Numbered from the stretch's first letter, positions 36,078-44,872 are shown. The stretch is DNA of 64,000 nucleotides from Paenibacillus ferrarius (GCF_002027705.1 NZ_MBTG01000028.1:23590-87589); one strand, 5' to 3'. The notes: generated by a model from the sequence alone, not told the origin. A program made the numbers and translations.

Positions 36078-36889
36078 TACTCACTCCTCCTATCTCCACG
36101 TACAACCAGCGAAGTACCGGTTCCCGCTGTTTCTGGGTCCTTCGTGGTAAGTTCGAAGGCTGCATCAAGTTCAGCTGCACGTTTTTGCATCAGCTCAATG
36201 CCGTACTTTTTGCTCTTTTCACCATGCAGCTGCAAGCCGCAGCCGTTATCCGTAATGTGCAGCAGCCAAGAATCTGGCTGAGCTTTCAGTACAATCGTGG
36301 CTTCTGTTGCCTGTGAATGCTTGCGAATGTTAGTGAAGGCTTCCTGAATGATACCGAAGAGCTGAACCTCTTCAGCAGCAGAGAAGTGATGCACTTCAAT
36401 TTGCAGCTTTTCCTGAAGCTCGATGCCGGTTACCAATTGCCAATCTTTCAGGAATTTGTGGATGCGTTGTTCCAGGCCGGTTCCTTCTTCGGGAGGTGTC
36501 CGCAGATTGAAGATAGCCTGCCGAAGGGAATTGTCGATTTCAGAAACAGCGGCTTTCGCTTCCTCTATATCACCCTGCTTCAGCTTCACATTCAGGAAGA
36601 AAAGGGTTTGAGCCAAATCATCGTGCAGCTCTCGGGCCAGCCGTTCGCGTTCTTCATAGACCGCCCTGCGGGCTTCACCCATGGTTACCTTCTCATTGCT
36701 CCGTTCAATACTTTCAAACATCCAAGAAGCGAACAAGTAGGAGAGCAGCAAAGTAATGACCGTAATTAAGAAATTACCGGCTTCCATCGTTAAATAATTG
36801 AGCAGAAATTCATGGCGAATATATTCGAATCCACCGATGATAATGACGGGAATGAATATCGTAAATAGCTTAAAAACACGAAGAGACAT
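36077..36889 (-). CDS. NarL-type sensor histidine kinase (HisKA_3)
   Basis: About 270 residues. Two membrane segments (~8-25 and 33-55) with almost no extracellular loop, so it probably senses within the membrane or cytosol. The phosphoacceptor box ERERLARELHDDLAQTLFFL is the HisKA_3 type; the ATPase domain has EAFTNIRKHSQA and ITDNGCGL. A GTG at 36916 is in frame, but AAGGAG inside that extension points to ATG 36889. Partner of the overlapping response regulator. Confidence 0.93.
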   Translation of the reverse strand: MSLRVFKLFTIFIPVIIIGGFEYIRHEFLLNYLTMEAGNFLITVITLLLSYLFASWMFESIERSNEKVTMGEARRAVYEERERLARELHDDLAQTLFFLNVKLKQGDIEEAKAAVSEIDNSLRQAIFNLRTPPEEGTGLEQRIHKFLKDWQLVTGIELQEKLQIEVHHFSAAEEVQLFGIIQEAFTNIRKHSQATEATIVLKAQPDSWLLHITDNGCGLQLHGEKSKKYGIELMQKRAAELDAAFELTTKDPETAGTGTSLVVRGDRRSE

Positions 36890-36997
36890 CGGGTATACCA
36901 ACTCCTTTTTATACACAAACTTTGGAACGGATTCTATTATAGCAGAGAAGTGTTAGATATCTTCACAAAAATATAAACGAGGTACTTCTCAAATCAT

Positions 36998-37035
36998 GCA
37001 CACGTGTGCTACATTATTACTAAATCGTGTCACGA
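36998..37035 (+). promoter_or_regulatory. Two palindromes upstream of the nickel/cobalt permease
   Basis: GCACACGTGTGC (36998-37009) is a perfect 12-bp palindrome, and TCGTG-T-CACGA (37025-37035) a perfect 5-1-5 palindrome. Both lie in the promoter region of the permease and are candidate operators for a metal-responsive repressor. The regulator is not known. Confidence 0.45.
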
Positions 37036-37058
37036 ATTGAAGGGATGGTGTTACACAT

Positions 37059-38084
37059 ATGTTGAAATCAATCCTGCAGCAGAAAAAAAGCTGGGGTGGA
37101 TATTTTGCTTTTATCGCACTTTTACATATTATTGGGCTAATTGGATTGTACAGTGTGGCTAAAACTTCGCCTGCTTTTTGGGGAATTGGACTTCTCGCCT
37201 ATACACTAGGGATGCGGCATGCGTTCGACGTTGATCATATTGCGGCAATTGACAACACAGTTCGTAAACTTGTTCAGCAGAAGCGGAATCCATTAGGTGT
37301 TGGTTTCTATTTCTCGCTTGGACATTCCTCGGTCGTATTTATCATGGCGATTGTGACGGCATTTTCCGTGCAATGGGCAGAGCGTGAGCTTCCTTGGCTG
37401 CAGCGTTATGGCGGCGTTATCGGCGCTTCGGTATCTGGACTTTTTCTTGTTTTAATTGGTGTGCTGAATTTAATTATCCTCATTAGTTTGTATAAAATGT
37501 TCCTGAAGTCCCGCGGCAAGTCGGCCGATGATAAGGAATTTGAAGAGCTGCTGGAGTCCCGCGGTTTCATCACTCGTATGATCAAGCCGCTATTTTCTTT
37601 CATAGGCAAAAGCTGGCATGTATATCCGTTAGGTTTTCTCTTCGGCCTTGGTTTTGACACAGCGAGTGAAATCGCCCTGCTTGCGATCTCGGCTCATGCG
37701 GCCAAAGAAGCGATCCCCTTCATCGGAGTTATCTCGCTTCCCTTGCTGTTCGCAGCGGGAATGAGCCTTTTTGATACAGCAGACGGCATGTTTATGACCA
37801 AAGCTTACAAATGGGCTTTCCATACGCCTGTGCGCAAGCTGTACTACAATTTGACCGTAACTGCTTTGGCTGTCATAGCTGCGCTCATTATTGGCGTAAT
37901 TGAACTAGGGCAAGTGCTTTCAGAAGAATTCGGCATGGAAGGTACATTCTGGACTTGGCTGCAGGACATTGATTTCGGAACGCTGGGTTATATCTTGGTC
38001 GCTTTGTTCATTGTGGCGTGGATTATTTCTGTAGCTGTATGGAAAGGAATGAAGATTGAAGAACGCTGGAGCGCAAAAGTTTGA
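37059..38084 (+). CDS. NiCoT-family nickel/cobalt permease (HoxN/NixA type)
   Basis: 341 residues, about eight membrane segments. The signature RHAFDVDHIAAIDN (HX4DH motif) binds Ni2+ or Co2+; the second and third motifs FSLGHSSVVF and LGFDTASEIALLAI are also present. It imports nickel or cobalt driven by the membrane potential. No urease or hydrogenase genes are nearby; the HupE-like gene at 21.4 kb is the closest relative in function. Monocistronic. Confidence 0.95.
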   Translation: MLKSILQQKKSWGGYFAFIALLHIIGLIGLYSVAKTSPAFWGIGLLAYTLGMRHAFDVDHIAAIDNTVRKLVQQKRNPLGVGFYFSLGHSSVVFIMAIVTAFSVQWAERELPWLQRYGGVIGASVSGLFLVLIGVLNLIILISLYKMFLKSRGKSADDKEFEELLESRGFITRMIKPLFSFIGKSWHVYPLGFLFGLGFDTASEIALLAISAHAAKEAIPFIGVISLPLLFAAGMSLFDTADGMFMTKAYKWAFHTPVRKLYYNLTVTALAVIAALIIGVIELGQVLSEEFGMEGTFWTWLQDIDFGTLGYILVALFIVAWIISVAVWKGMKIEERWSAKV

Positions 38085-38092
38085 CCCATCAC

Positions 38093-38129
38093 GGCGGCCT
38101 CGGGATTGCTCTGGGGCTGCCTTTTTTTG
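38093..38129 (+). terminator. Terminator after the nickel/cobalt permease
   Basis: GGCGGCC and GGCTGCC pair (one G-U) over a loop, followed by seven T residues. Confidence 0.75.
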
Positions 38130-38251
38130 TCATGGTGAACATTGGAATATGAATTTTTTCTAAAGGTTATCCTAGAAAAAAGGATTTTGCCGAAAAACGT
38201 TGAATGTAGTCTGTCTGATATTTGATACCATTTAAAGAAAGTAGGACTTAT

Positions 38252-39025
38252 ATGATTGAGTTTAAACATCTTTCCAAAGTATATCCTAACGGAACGGTTG
38301 GATTGAATGACATTAACCTGACTATTCACCCCGGCGAATTCGTTGTTATTGTTGGTTTATCGGGGGCAGGCAAATCGACACTATTGCGTTCCATTAATCG
38401 TTTGCATGAAACGACAGATGGTGAAATATTAATCGACGGGAAATCGATTACGAAGGCGAACGGTGCAGGATTGCGTCGCATGCGCAGAGATATCGGAATG
38501 ATTTTCCAAACCTTTAATCTAGTCAAACGTTCAACCGTTATTCGTAACGTTCTTTCCGGTCGAGTTGGTTATCACTCTACGCTGCGTACAGTATTCGGTT
38601 TGTTTCCAAAAGAAGATATCGAACTTTCCCTGAAAGCACTGGAACGTGTCAACATTCGGGAGAAAGCTTATTCACGCGCCGATGAATTGTCCGGCGGTCA
38701 ACAGCAGCGGGTATCAATCGCCAGAGCTCTGGCGCAAGAGGCCAAAATCATTTTGGCAGACGAACCCGTAGCCTCCCTTGATCCTCTGACGACAAGACAA
38801 GTTATGGACGACCTGAAGCGCATCAATAAAGATTTAGGGATAACAACCGTTGTTAACCTCCACTTTATCGACTTGGCTCGTGAGTATGCAACACGCATTA
38901 TTGGACTTCGTGCAGGTAAAGTCGTGTACGACGGACCTGTTGCCGAAGCGACGGATGATGTTTTCTCAGAGATTTATGGCCGCGCCATTAAGAAAGATGA
39001 GCTGTTGGGGGTGCAGGAGGGATGA
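38252..39025 (+). CDS. phnC: Phosphonate-type ABC transporter ATP-binding protein
   Basis: About 257 residues with all ABC motifs: Walker A GLSGAGKST, signature LSGGQQQRVSIARAL, Walker B IILADEPVASLDP and a switch His (VVNLHFIDLA). The length and the MIEFKHLSKVYPNG start match PhnC. It energises the double permease encoded next (4-base overlap, ATGA). The matching binding protein PhnD is encoded at 41.3-42.2 kb on the other strand. Phosphonate, phosphite or a related anion is the likely substrate; no C-P lyase genes are present. Confidence 0.94.
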   Translation: MIEFKHLSKVYPNGTVGLNDINLTIHPGEFVVIVGLSGAGKSTLLRSINRLHETTDGEILIDGKSITKANGAGLRRMRRDIGMIFQTFNLVKRSTVIRNVLSGRVGYHSTLRTVFGLFPKEDIELSLKALERVNIREKAYSRADELSGGQQQRVSIARALAQEAKIILADEPVASLDPLTTRQVMDDLKRINKDLGITTVVNLHFIDLAREYATRIIGLRAGKVVYDGPVAEATDDVFSEIYGRAIKKDELLGVQEG

Positions 39026-40614
39026 GTGCAACGACCGTCAAGAAACCAACGACCGTCAATAAACCTCCTCGTACGAAGTTTTATCTCATTATTGTCATTA
39101 TGGTGCTTTTCCTGATTGGAAGCATTTATCAGACGGATGCGACACTGAGCAAGCTCGTGACAGGGACACCTGAGATTCTTAAATTTATTGGTGAAATGTT
39201 CCCGCCAGACTGGCTGTTTTTTGCTGATATTTGGAAGCCGATGGCGCAGACCCTGCAAATGTCCATTATTGGTACGGTTGTAGGCGCGTTGTTTGCTTAC
39301 CCGATGGCTCTGCTTGCTGCACGAAATGTAACGACATCACCTTGGTTATATTATCCGGCTAGATTCATTATGAATTTAATCCGTACGATTCCGGACTTGC
39401 TATACGCCGCTTTGTTTGCTGTATTAGTAGGCTTTGGTCCAACGGCGGGTACTTTGGCCTTGATTTTCTTTACCTTCGGTATCTTATCCAAGCTTTCCTA
39501 TGAATCAACCGAAGCGATTGATCCGGGACCCCTTGAAGCGATGACCGCTGTTGGTGCTAACAAGCTTAAGCTGATTCGTTTCGGTGTTATCCCTCAAGTT
39601 GCGCCAACGTACTTAGCTCATTTATTGTACACCTTTGAAGTCAGTATCCGCGCCTCGGCCATTCTTGGTTTAGTTGGAGCCGGTGGAATCGGCTTGCTGC
39701 TCAAAAACACACTCGATCTGTTCCGCTACGATCAGTCCTGTGCAATCGTTATTTATACGTTATTAGTAGTCGTTATTATCGACTTGGTGAGCACGCGTTT
39801 CCGTTCCTATTTGTTAAAAGGCAGTGCAAAGCCGATGTCCGAAACTCGCGCGCGCACTTACAAAATTGTTGGTTGGTTAGCGCTCATTGCCCTATTTGTC
39901 TGGGCGCTGACAGGCCTTGAACTAACTGGTTTCCAACCGACGACTTGGATTTTAACGAAGGCGATGTTTACAGGATTATTTCATCCGGATTGGGCTTATG
40001 TGTACATTCCGGAAGGGGAAGACTTGCTTCGTTCCCTGCTCGAAACGTTATCCATTTCGTATCTGGGCAACTTCGTCTCAGCCATTGTCTGCTTGCCGTT
40101 CGCTTTCTGGGCAGCAGCCAACATGAGTCGTTTCCGCGCCGTATCAGGAACAGGGAAATTGTTCCTCAGCGTCGTGCGGACAATTCCAGAGATCATTATG
40201 GCTTTGATCTTTATCAAAGCTGTCGGGCCCAATGCTTATGCGGGGGTTATGGCTTTAGGCTTGCACTCCGTGGGGATGTTGGGCAAGCTCTACGCCGAGG
40301 CCATCGAAAACATGGACATGGGTCCTTCCGAGGCCATGACCGCCGTTGGCGCGAACATCTGGCAGCGGATGGCTTACGCCGTTATTCCGCAGGTTATCCC
40401 GGACTTCATCTCGTATACGTTGTATCGTTTTGAGATTAACGTGCGTTCGGCGACTTTGCTCGGGATCATTGGTGCGGGCGGGATCGGTACTCCGCTGATC
40501 TTCGCGCTTAATGCGAGACAGTGGCCGCGTGTCGGTATCATCCTGATCGGTATTATCGTTACCGTATCGATCATTGATTACATTTCGGGAACGCTTCGTA
40601 AACGAATCGTATAA
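39022..40614 (+). CDS. phnE: Double-length phosphonate-type ABC permease (two PhnE domains fused)
   Basis: 530 residues, twice the usual PhnE length (~260). Two complete permease domains occur in tandem. Residues ~70-275 contain RTIPDLLYAALFAVLVG and the coupling-helix motif EAMTAVGANKLKLIRFGVIP. Residues ~340-528 contain RTIPEIIMALIFIKAVG and EAMTAVGANIWQRMAYAVIP. The two halves supply both transmembrane subunits of the transporter in a single chain. It overlaps phnC by 4 bases and is followed by a strong terminator. Confidence 0.94.
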   Translation: MSATTVKKPTTVNKPPRTKFYLIIVIMVLFLIGSIYQTDATLSKLVTGTPEILKFIGEMFPPDWLFFADIWKPMAQTLQMSIIGTVVGALFAYPMALLAARNVTTSPWLYYPARFIMNLIRTIPDLLYAALFAVLVGFGPTAGTLALIFFTFGILSKLSYESTEAIDPGPLEAMTAVGANKLKLIRFGVIPQVAPTYLAHLLYTFEVSIRASAILGLVGAGGIGLLLKNTLDLFRYDQSCAIVIYTLLVVVIIDLVSTRFRSYLLKGSAKPMSETRARTYKIVGWLALIALFVWALTGLELTGFQPTTWILTKAMFTGLFHPDWAYVYIPEGEDLLRSLLETLSISYLGNFVSAIVCLPFAFWAAANMSRFRAVSGTGKLFLSVVRTIPEIIMALIFIKAVGPNAYAGVMALGLHSVGMLGKLYAEAIENMDMGPSEAMTAVGANIWQRMAYAVIPQVIPDFISYTLYRFEINVRSATLLGIIGAGGIGTPLIFALNARQWPRVGIILIGIIVTVSIIDYISGTLRKRIV

Positions 40615-40625
40615 GGGAAATGAAA

Positions 40626-40659
40626 AACAGACGTCGCTTTTGCGGCGTCTGTTTTTTTG
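40626..40659 (+). terminator. Terminator of phnC-phnE
   Basis: ACAGACGTCGC pairs with GCGGCGTCTGT (one G-U) around a short loop, followed by seven T residues. A GCCAGCCAAAAAGGCAGTCTC hairpin (40740-40760) of the GGCAGTCTC family lies further on, with no gene in 40660-40877. Confidence 0.92.
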
Positions 40660-40877
40660 TTTTGGCGGGGGATGCCGCGGATGGGAGACGGCCAATGGAA
40701 GGCGGGCTCCGCAGGCGCCAGCGGCAGCCCCTTGAGCTGAGCCAGCCAAAAAGGCAGTCTCAGCGCACTCCGCCAGCGCGCTACTCCCTAGTCCCACTCC
40801 AGCCTCCCTAAGAAGCGCCAGCAGGGATTCTCAGCCTCCAAATTGTCCAATGGTAAATTGGGACAGGCGGCTTAGTT

Positions 40878-41111
40878 TCACACGCGCCCGTGGGCTCCTA
40901 GGCGCTGTGGCTGATTTTCGAGTGGGATGCCAGCGGTTGAGCTTGCAGGCTCCAATACCTCAATTTGCTCAATAAGCTCTATAGGAATCAAAACGTTGCT
41001 TATTTTCAGTAATTGAAATTGTTGATAATAATGTGTAATCACGCCTTGGATGTTATCCTTTCCGATCCGGATGGAGACTTCTGTTTTATGGTTGATCAGC
41101 ATTTCGAACAT
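40878..41111 (-). CDS. Small hypothetical protein, possible Sm-like fold
   Basis: About 77 residues. Upstream ATGs would extend it, but GAGGTGA five bases before ATG 41111 gives MFEMLINHKTEVSIRIGK. The run VSIRIGKDNIQGVITHYYQQ, LLKISNVLIPIELIEQIEVL suggests a small beta-barrel like Sm or DUF2642-type proteins; this is only a resemblance. It lies between the two phn units and downstream of phnD on the same strand, separated by the phnD terminator. Confidence 0.6.
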   Translation of the reverse strand: MFEMLINHKTEVSIRIGKDNIQGVITHYYQQFQLLKISNVLIPIELIEQIEVLEPASSTAGIPLENQPQRLGAHGRV

Positions 41112-41206
41112 TCCATTCACCTCACTGTGGATTATGACACGTCCCAGACGTGCCACATTCATGGTATGCGTGGAAGCGGCAAAGTAGAATGTGAGAAAAA
41201 ACCTCA

Positions 41207-41257
41207 AAAAAAACACCCCATCCCGACTCCGAAGAGTAGAAGATGAGGTGTTGTGTC
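41207..41257 (-). terminator. Terminator of phnD
   Basis: On the minus strand AACACCTCATC pairs with GATGGGGTGTT (one G-U), followed by eight T residues. Confidence 0.88.
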
Positions 41258-41265
41258 AGAAAGGC

Positions 41266-42240
41266 TTATTTCAAGCCCATTTCTTTGTTTACGCTGCGAA
41301 CGATATCGAATTTGGAATCGTCAGTTGCCACGTACCCTTTGTGGGAGTAAACGTCAAAGATAACTTTTTGACCTTCAGGATCGTTGCCGATCGCGATGAA
41401 AGCATCCGTGATTTTCTTTTTCCAAGTAGGGTCCATATCGGAGCGAACAGCGATTGTATCGTTTGGAATTTTATCGGAGAAAGCAAGGATACGCGTTTGT
41501 TTGAATACATCTGGGTAATCTTTCGTCATGTTAGCACGAATATCCTGGAACACGCCTACAGCGTCAACTTGACCGTTGAGAAGAGCGATAATCGCTTTGT
41601 CATGACCTTGGAATTGAACGCCTGTTACGTCTTTAACCGGGTCAACGCCAGCTTTTTTCAACACGAAGCCTGGGTATACGTAACCAGCTGCGGAAGTAAC
41701 ACCTTGCCAGCCGATTTTCTTGCCTTTCAGATCAGCAACGCTTTTGATAGGAGAATCAGCTTTAACAACGATTTCGGATTTGTAGAAATCAACAAGATCT
41801 TTCGTTGGTTGGCCAGTTGCATCGTCAACACCTAGACGTGTTGCTTGAGCAATCAAATCAGCGGCTTTACGGTTGTCATGAGCAACAACATAGTTGCTTG
41901 GCGGCAAGAAGCCGATATCAACTTGTTTGGAAGCCATAGCTTCGATAACGACGTTGTAATCCGTGGATACGGAAACTTTAACGGGGATACCCAATTTATC
42001 GGCAAGCAATTTCTCAAGCGGCTTTGCTTTAGCTTCTAATGTTTCAGCATTTTGGGAAGGAACGAATTGTACTTTAAGCTCCTTAGGAACGAAACCTGCA
42101 GCAGCCGGAGTAGCTGTAGCGGCAGTAGTCGCTTTAGCTGTTGAGGAAGCAGCTGGAGTCTCCTCTTTCTTTGCGCAACCTGCAAGAGCAGTAGCAGCAA
42201 CCAACATGGACAAACTGATAACCGTAAACTTTTTAATCAT
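41266..42240 (-). CDS. phnD: Phosphonate-type ABC transporter substrate-binding lipoprotein
   Basis: 324 residues. Lipoprotein signal (VAATALAGCAKKEE) then an Ala/Thr-rich linker and a PhnD-type periplasmic-binding fold: LKVQFVPSQNAETLEAKAKP, VDIGFLPPSNYVVAHDN, SVADLKGKKIGWQGVTSAAG and DKIPNDTIAVRSDM. It captures the substrate for the PhnC/PhnE transporter. It is encoded on the opposite strand, convergent to phnCE and outside their operon, so it has its own promoter. The start has GGAGG ahead of the ATG. Confidence 0.94.
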   Translation of the reverse strand: MIKKFTVISLSMLVAATALAGCAKKEETPAASSTAKATTAATATPAAAGFVPKELKVQFVPSQNAETLEAKAKPLEKLLADKLGIPVKVSVSTDYNVVIEAMASKQVDIGFLPPSNYVVAHDNRKAADLIAQATRLGVDDATGQPTKDLVDFYKSEIVVKADSPIKSVADLKGKKIGWQGVTSAAGYVYPGFVLKKAGVDPVKDVTGVQFQGHDKAIIALLNGQVDAVGVFQDIRANMTKDYPDVFKQTRILAFSDKIPNDTIAVRSDMDPTWKKKITDAFIAIGNDPEGQKVIFDVYSHKGYVATDDSKFDIVRSVNKEMGLK

Positions 42241-42386
42241 CTCTTTTTGACCTCCGTTTAAATATTAATTTTTACATATCTTGTACTATAACATTAACAT
42301 AAAAGATATGGAAGATAGTGTGAAGTATTTGTTAAACTAACAAGAGCTATGTATATAGAAACAATTTCCAAAGTGAGGTGATTGCG

Positions 42387-43082
42387 ATTACACGCCTGTA
42401 TATCCTGTCGATAGATGACGTTTCCTTCCTATCTGTGGAGGAACTTCTTCCATTAGTCTCAGAGGAGAAGCGGACGAAGCTGCGAAAATTCCACCGCCAA
42501 GAGGACCTGCTGCGTGGTCTCTGGGCTGATTTGCTGCTGCGCAAATTAATAATAGAGAACTTGCAGCTTCCAAATTCGCAAATTACATTTGAATATGGCG
42601 CTTATGGCAAGCCGCGGCTCTGCGGGAATCATCCATTTCATTATAATATATCTCATTCCGGCAAGTGGGTGGCCTGTATTTTGGATAGTCAGCCTGTTGG
42701 TGTGGATGTGGAGCATATGCAAGCTTTCGATGAGTCGCTGGTTCGTACTTTGTTTGCGGAGGAGGAATACCGCTATATCATGGAGGAAGCGGACAGTCGG
42801 CTAAGACAGCTCCGTTTCTATCAACTTTGGACGGCCAAAGAGAGCTATATGAAGGCCATCGACCTAGGGCTAAGCCTTCCTTTGCATACGTTCTCTGTGA
42901 TCACGCCAGAGGGGGTGGAGGGGGCCAAACGTATTCAAGGCGAGGAATGGTTCCTGAAATCGCATCCCATCGACCCGGCATATAGCTTAACTTCATGTTC
43001 CAAATCATTGGCAAATTGGGAATACGTAGAAGCAGCCAAACCTTCTCAAATATTGGAAATTCTGAGGTCTGTCTCTAGTTGA
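42387..43082 (+). CDS. 4'-phosphopantetheinyl transferase (Sfp-type), apparent ATT start
   Basis: About 231 residues. Activates carrier proteins of non-ribosomal peptide, polyketide or fatty acid synthases by attaching phosphopantetheine from CoA. Sfp motifs: FHYNISHSGKWVACI, VGVDVEHMQ (Mg2+ ligands) and the WTAKESYMKAIDLGLSLPL helix. The AAGTGAGGTGAT box (42371-42382) is a near-perfect ribosome binding site; at optimal spacing stands ATT 42387, giving (M)TRLYILSIDD. GTG 42378 lies inside the box and is the only standard alternative nearby. It precedes the siderophore uptake locus, fitting a role in siderophore synthesis encoded elsewhere. Confidence 0.9.
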   Translation: MTRLYILSIDDVSFLSVEELLPLVSEEKRTKLRKFHRQEDLLRGLWADLLLRKLIIENLQLPNSQITFEYGAYGKPRLCGNHPFHYNISHSGKWVACILDSQPVGVDVEHMQAFDESLVRTLFAEEEYRYIMEEADSRLRQLRFYQLWTAKESYMKAIDLGLSLPLHTFSVITPEGVEGAKRIQGEEWFLKSHPIDPAYSLTSCSKSLANWEYVEAAKPSQILEILRSVSS

Positions 43083-43113
43083 CAGGCCTTATTTAATTAT
43101 GCTACCTTCAATT

Positions 43114-43128
43114 TGATAATGATTATCA
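43114..43128 (+). promoter_or_regulatory. Fur box, perfect 7-1-7, before the btr-like regulator
   Basis: TGATAATGATTATCA matches the Bacillus Fur consensus exactly and lies 26 bases before the ATG of the AraC-type regulator. Confidence 0.92.
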
Positions 43129-43154
43129 TTTTCATAAAAGAGGGAGTTGTTCAT

Positions 43155-44774
43155 ATGTCTACTGCTCTTTCGATAGATATGTCAACGAATAAAGATAGGC
43201 TGGCTGTTTTGGACGATCTTTGGGTCAAGGTTCGTTCCGCACGCTGGCTGCATGAGGGATATATGGCACCACAGCTCATTTCTTCCTATTATTTAATCGT
43301 CGTTAAGCAGGCAGACGGTCTGCTGACCTTGGATCTGGCAACGTATCGTTTGCAGCAAGATGTGGCATACGTCGCTTCACCTGGTCAGACGATCGGCATC
43401 TGCGAGGAAAATGGGAAAAAGCCTGACGTCTATATCATCGAATTTGATGTTCATCTGGATGGGCATGGGAATGCTGTATTTCCTCTGTCCGGTGAGATTT
43501 CCATACATATTGAGAATGCAATGTTGATGTTGTGCGAGCAGTTGTGCAATTGCTGCCGGAGTGAGACGGCTATGGAACGATTTCGCGGGCAATCGCTTTT
43601 TCAAGAGCTGCTGTATTGGATTATGAATCATCTCAGGCAGCAGACCAGACCGGATTCCCGCGCTGCGATGGACCGCACGAAGGCCTATATCGACAACCAT
43701 TATCACGAGGGCATTGCCATCGAGCAATTAGCCCGCATGGCAGAAATCAGTCCCAAATATTATGTTAATTTGTTTAAGAAAACATATGGCAAAACAGCCA
43801 TCGACTACTTGACGGAAGTCCGCGTTAACATGGCGAAGCAGTTGATGGTCCAGTCTGATGTCCGCTTGCGGGAGATTGCTTTTCAGGTCGGATATAATGA
43901 TGAGTTTTATTTCAGCCGTATGTTCAAAAAAGAGGTCGGCGTTTCGCCAACCATTTATCTCAAGAACCGCAGACTTCGCATTGCGGCCTACACGGCGCCG
44001 ATTCTTGGGCAGCTTCTCGCGCTCAAAATCGTGCCATATGCTGCGCCGCTGCACCCCAAGTGGACGTCTTATTACTACAACAAATATCGTACAGATATTC
44101 CACTGCATCTAAGCGGCTACCGTTACAACGAAGATTGGGAGATCAAGGTAGAAGCGCTTGCTCAGAGTCAAGTAGACTGCATTATTTGCACGGATCAACT
44201 GCATCCTTTGGAAAAGGAACGACTGGAACGGATTGCGCCCGTCCATATCATTCCCTTGTATGAGACTACGTGGCGGGAGCAGCTTCTTCTGACTGCTCAG
44301 ATTGTCGGTGCCTCCGATGAAGCAGAGTCTTGGTTGAGCAGCTACAATCGCAATGTGAAGCATGTACGAGAACGTCTTCATGACAAATTAAAGCAAGAAA
44401 AGCTGCTGGTGATTAGCCAGTTCAAGGATTCCTATCACATCTTCCCGACACGGGGGATGCGCGAGGTTGTTTATGAGGACTTGCAGATGCACGCGCCGCT
44501 AAGCACCGGAAGCTACCATGATGGGCAGGGCTTGAATCTGGAAGAGCTTGCTTCCTTTGAGGCCGATCATATTTTGCTTAACATTTGCCAAGAAACAGAA
44601 ACTTTGCATCACTGGGAACGTGTACAGAGCTCAGAGCTATGGCAAAACCTGGAGGCTGTGCGGAAAAATAAAGTCCACTTGATTTCGTCTGACCCTTGGA
44701 GGGAGTACTCTGCTTACGCCAGTGAACGGATGATAATAGATCTAAATGCGCAGTTATGTGGAAATCGTACATAA
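43155..44774 (+). CDS. btr: AraC-type regulator fused to a siderophore-binding domain (Btr-like)
   Basis: About 539 residues. An N-terminal cupin-like region, then an AraC helix-turn-helix pair (~170-275: IAIEQLARMAEISPKYYVNL and LREIAFQVGYNDEFYFSRMF), then a FepB/FeuA-like periplasmic-binding domain (~285-535, with KVEALAQSQVDCIICTDQ, NLEELASFEADHILLN) in the cytosol. This is the layout of Bacillus Btr, which activates feuABC when it binds ferri-bacillibactin. AGGGAG sets ATG 43155. A Fur box overlaps the promoter, and a feuA-like gene follows, as in B. subtilis. Confidence 0.88.
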   Translation: MSTALSIDMSTNKDRLAVLDDLWVKVRSARWLHEGYMAPQLISSYYLIVVKQADGLLTLDLATYRLQQDVAYVASPGQTIGICEENGKKPDVYIIEFDVHLDGHGNAVFPLSGEISIHIENAMLMLCEQLCNCCRSETAMERFRGQSLFQELLYWIMNHLRQQTRPDSRAAMDRTKAYIDNHYHEGIAIEQLARMAEISPKYYVNLFKKTYGKTAIDYLTEVRVNMAKQLMVQSDVRLREIAFQVGYNDEFYFSRMFKKEVGVSPTIYLKNRRLRIAAYTAPILGQLLALKIVPYAAPLHPKWTSYYYNKYRTDIPLHLSGYRYNEDWEIKVEALAQSQVDCIICTDQLHPLEKERLERIAPVHIIPLYETTWREQLLLTAQIVGASDEAESWLSSYNRNVKHVRERLHDKLKQEKLLVISQFKDSYHIFPTRGMREVVYEDLQMHAPLSTGSYHDGQGLNLEELASFEADHILLNICQETETLHHWERVQSSELWQNLEAVRKNKVHLISSDPWREYSAYASERMIIDLNAQLCGNRT

Positions 44775-44827
44775 TAATTTCTGGATTTTGTCCATGTTCG
44801 CTGGGGGCGTCGTCCCCTATAATTTGA

Positions 44828-44842
44828 TGAGAATTGTTATCA
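44828..44842 (+). promoter_or_regulatory. Fur box before the feuA-like gene
   Basis: TGAGAATTGTTATCA is a two-mismatch variant of the 7-1-7 consensus, 31 bases before the GTG start. Confidence 0.8.
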
Positions 44843-44872
44843 ATTGAATGGGTTGAGAGGGGTTTAGATAAA

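Noticed and set aside
41191..41835. 214-residue plus-strand frame antisense to phnD
   Set aside because: The minus-strand phnD is clear from its lipobox and binding-protein motifs; this frame starts inside the phnD terminator.
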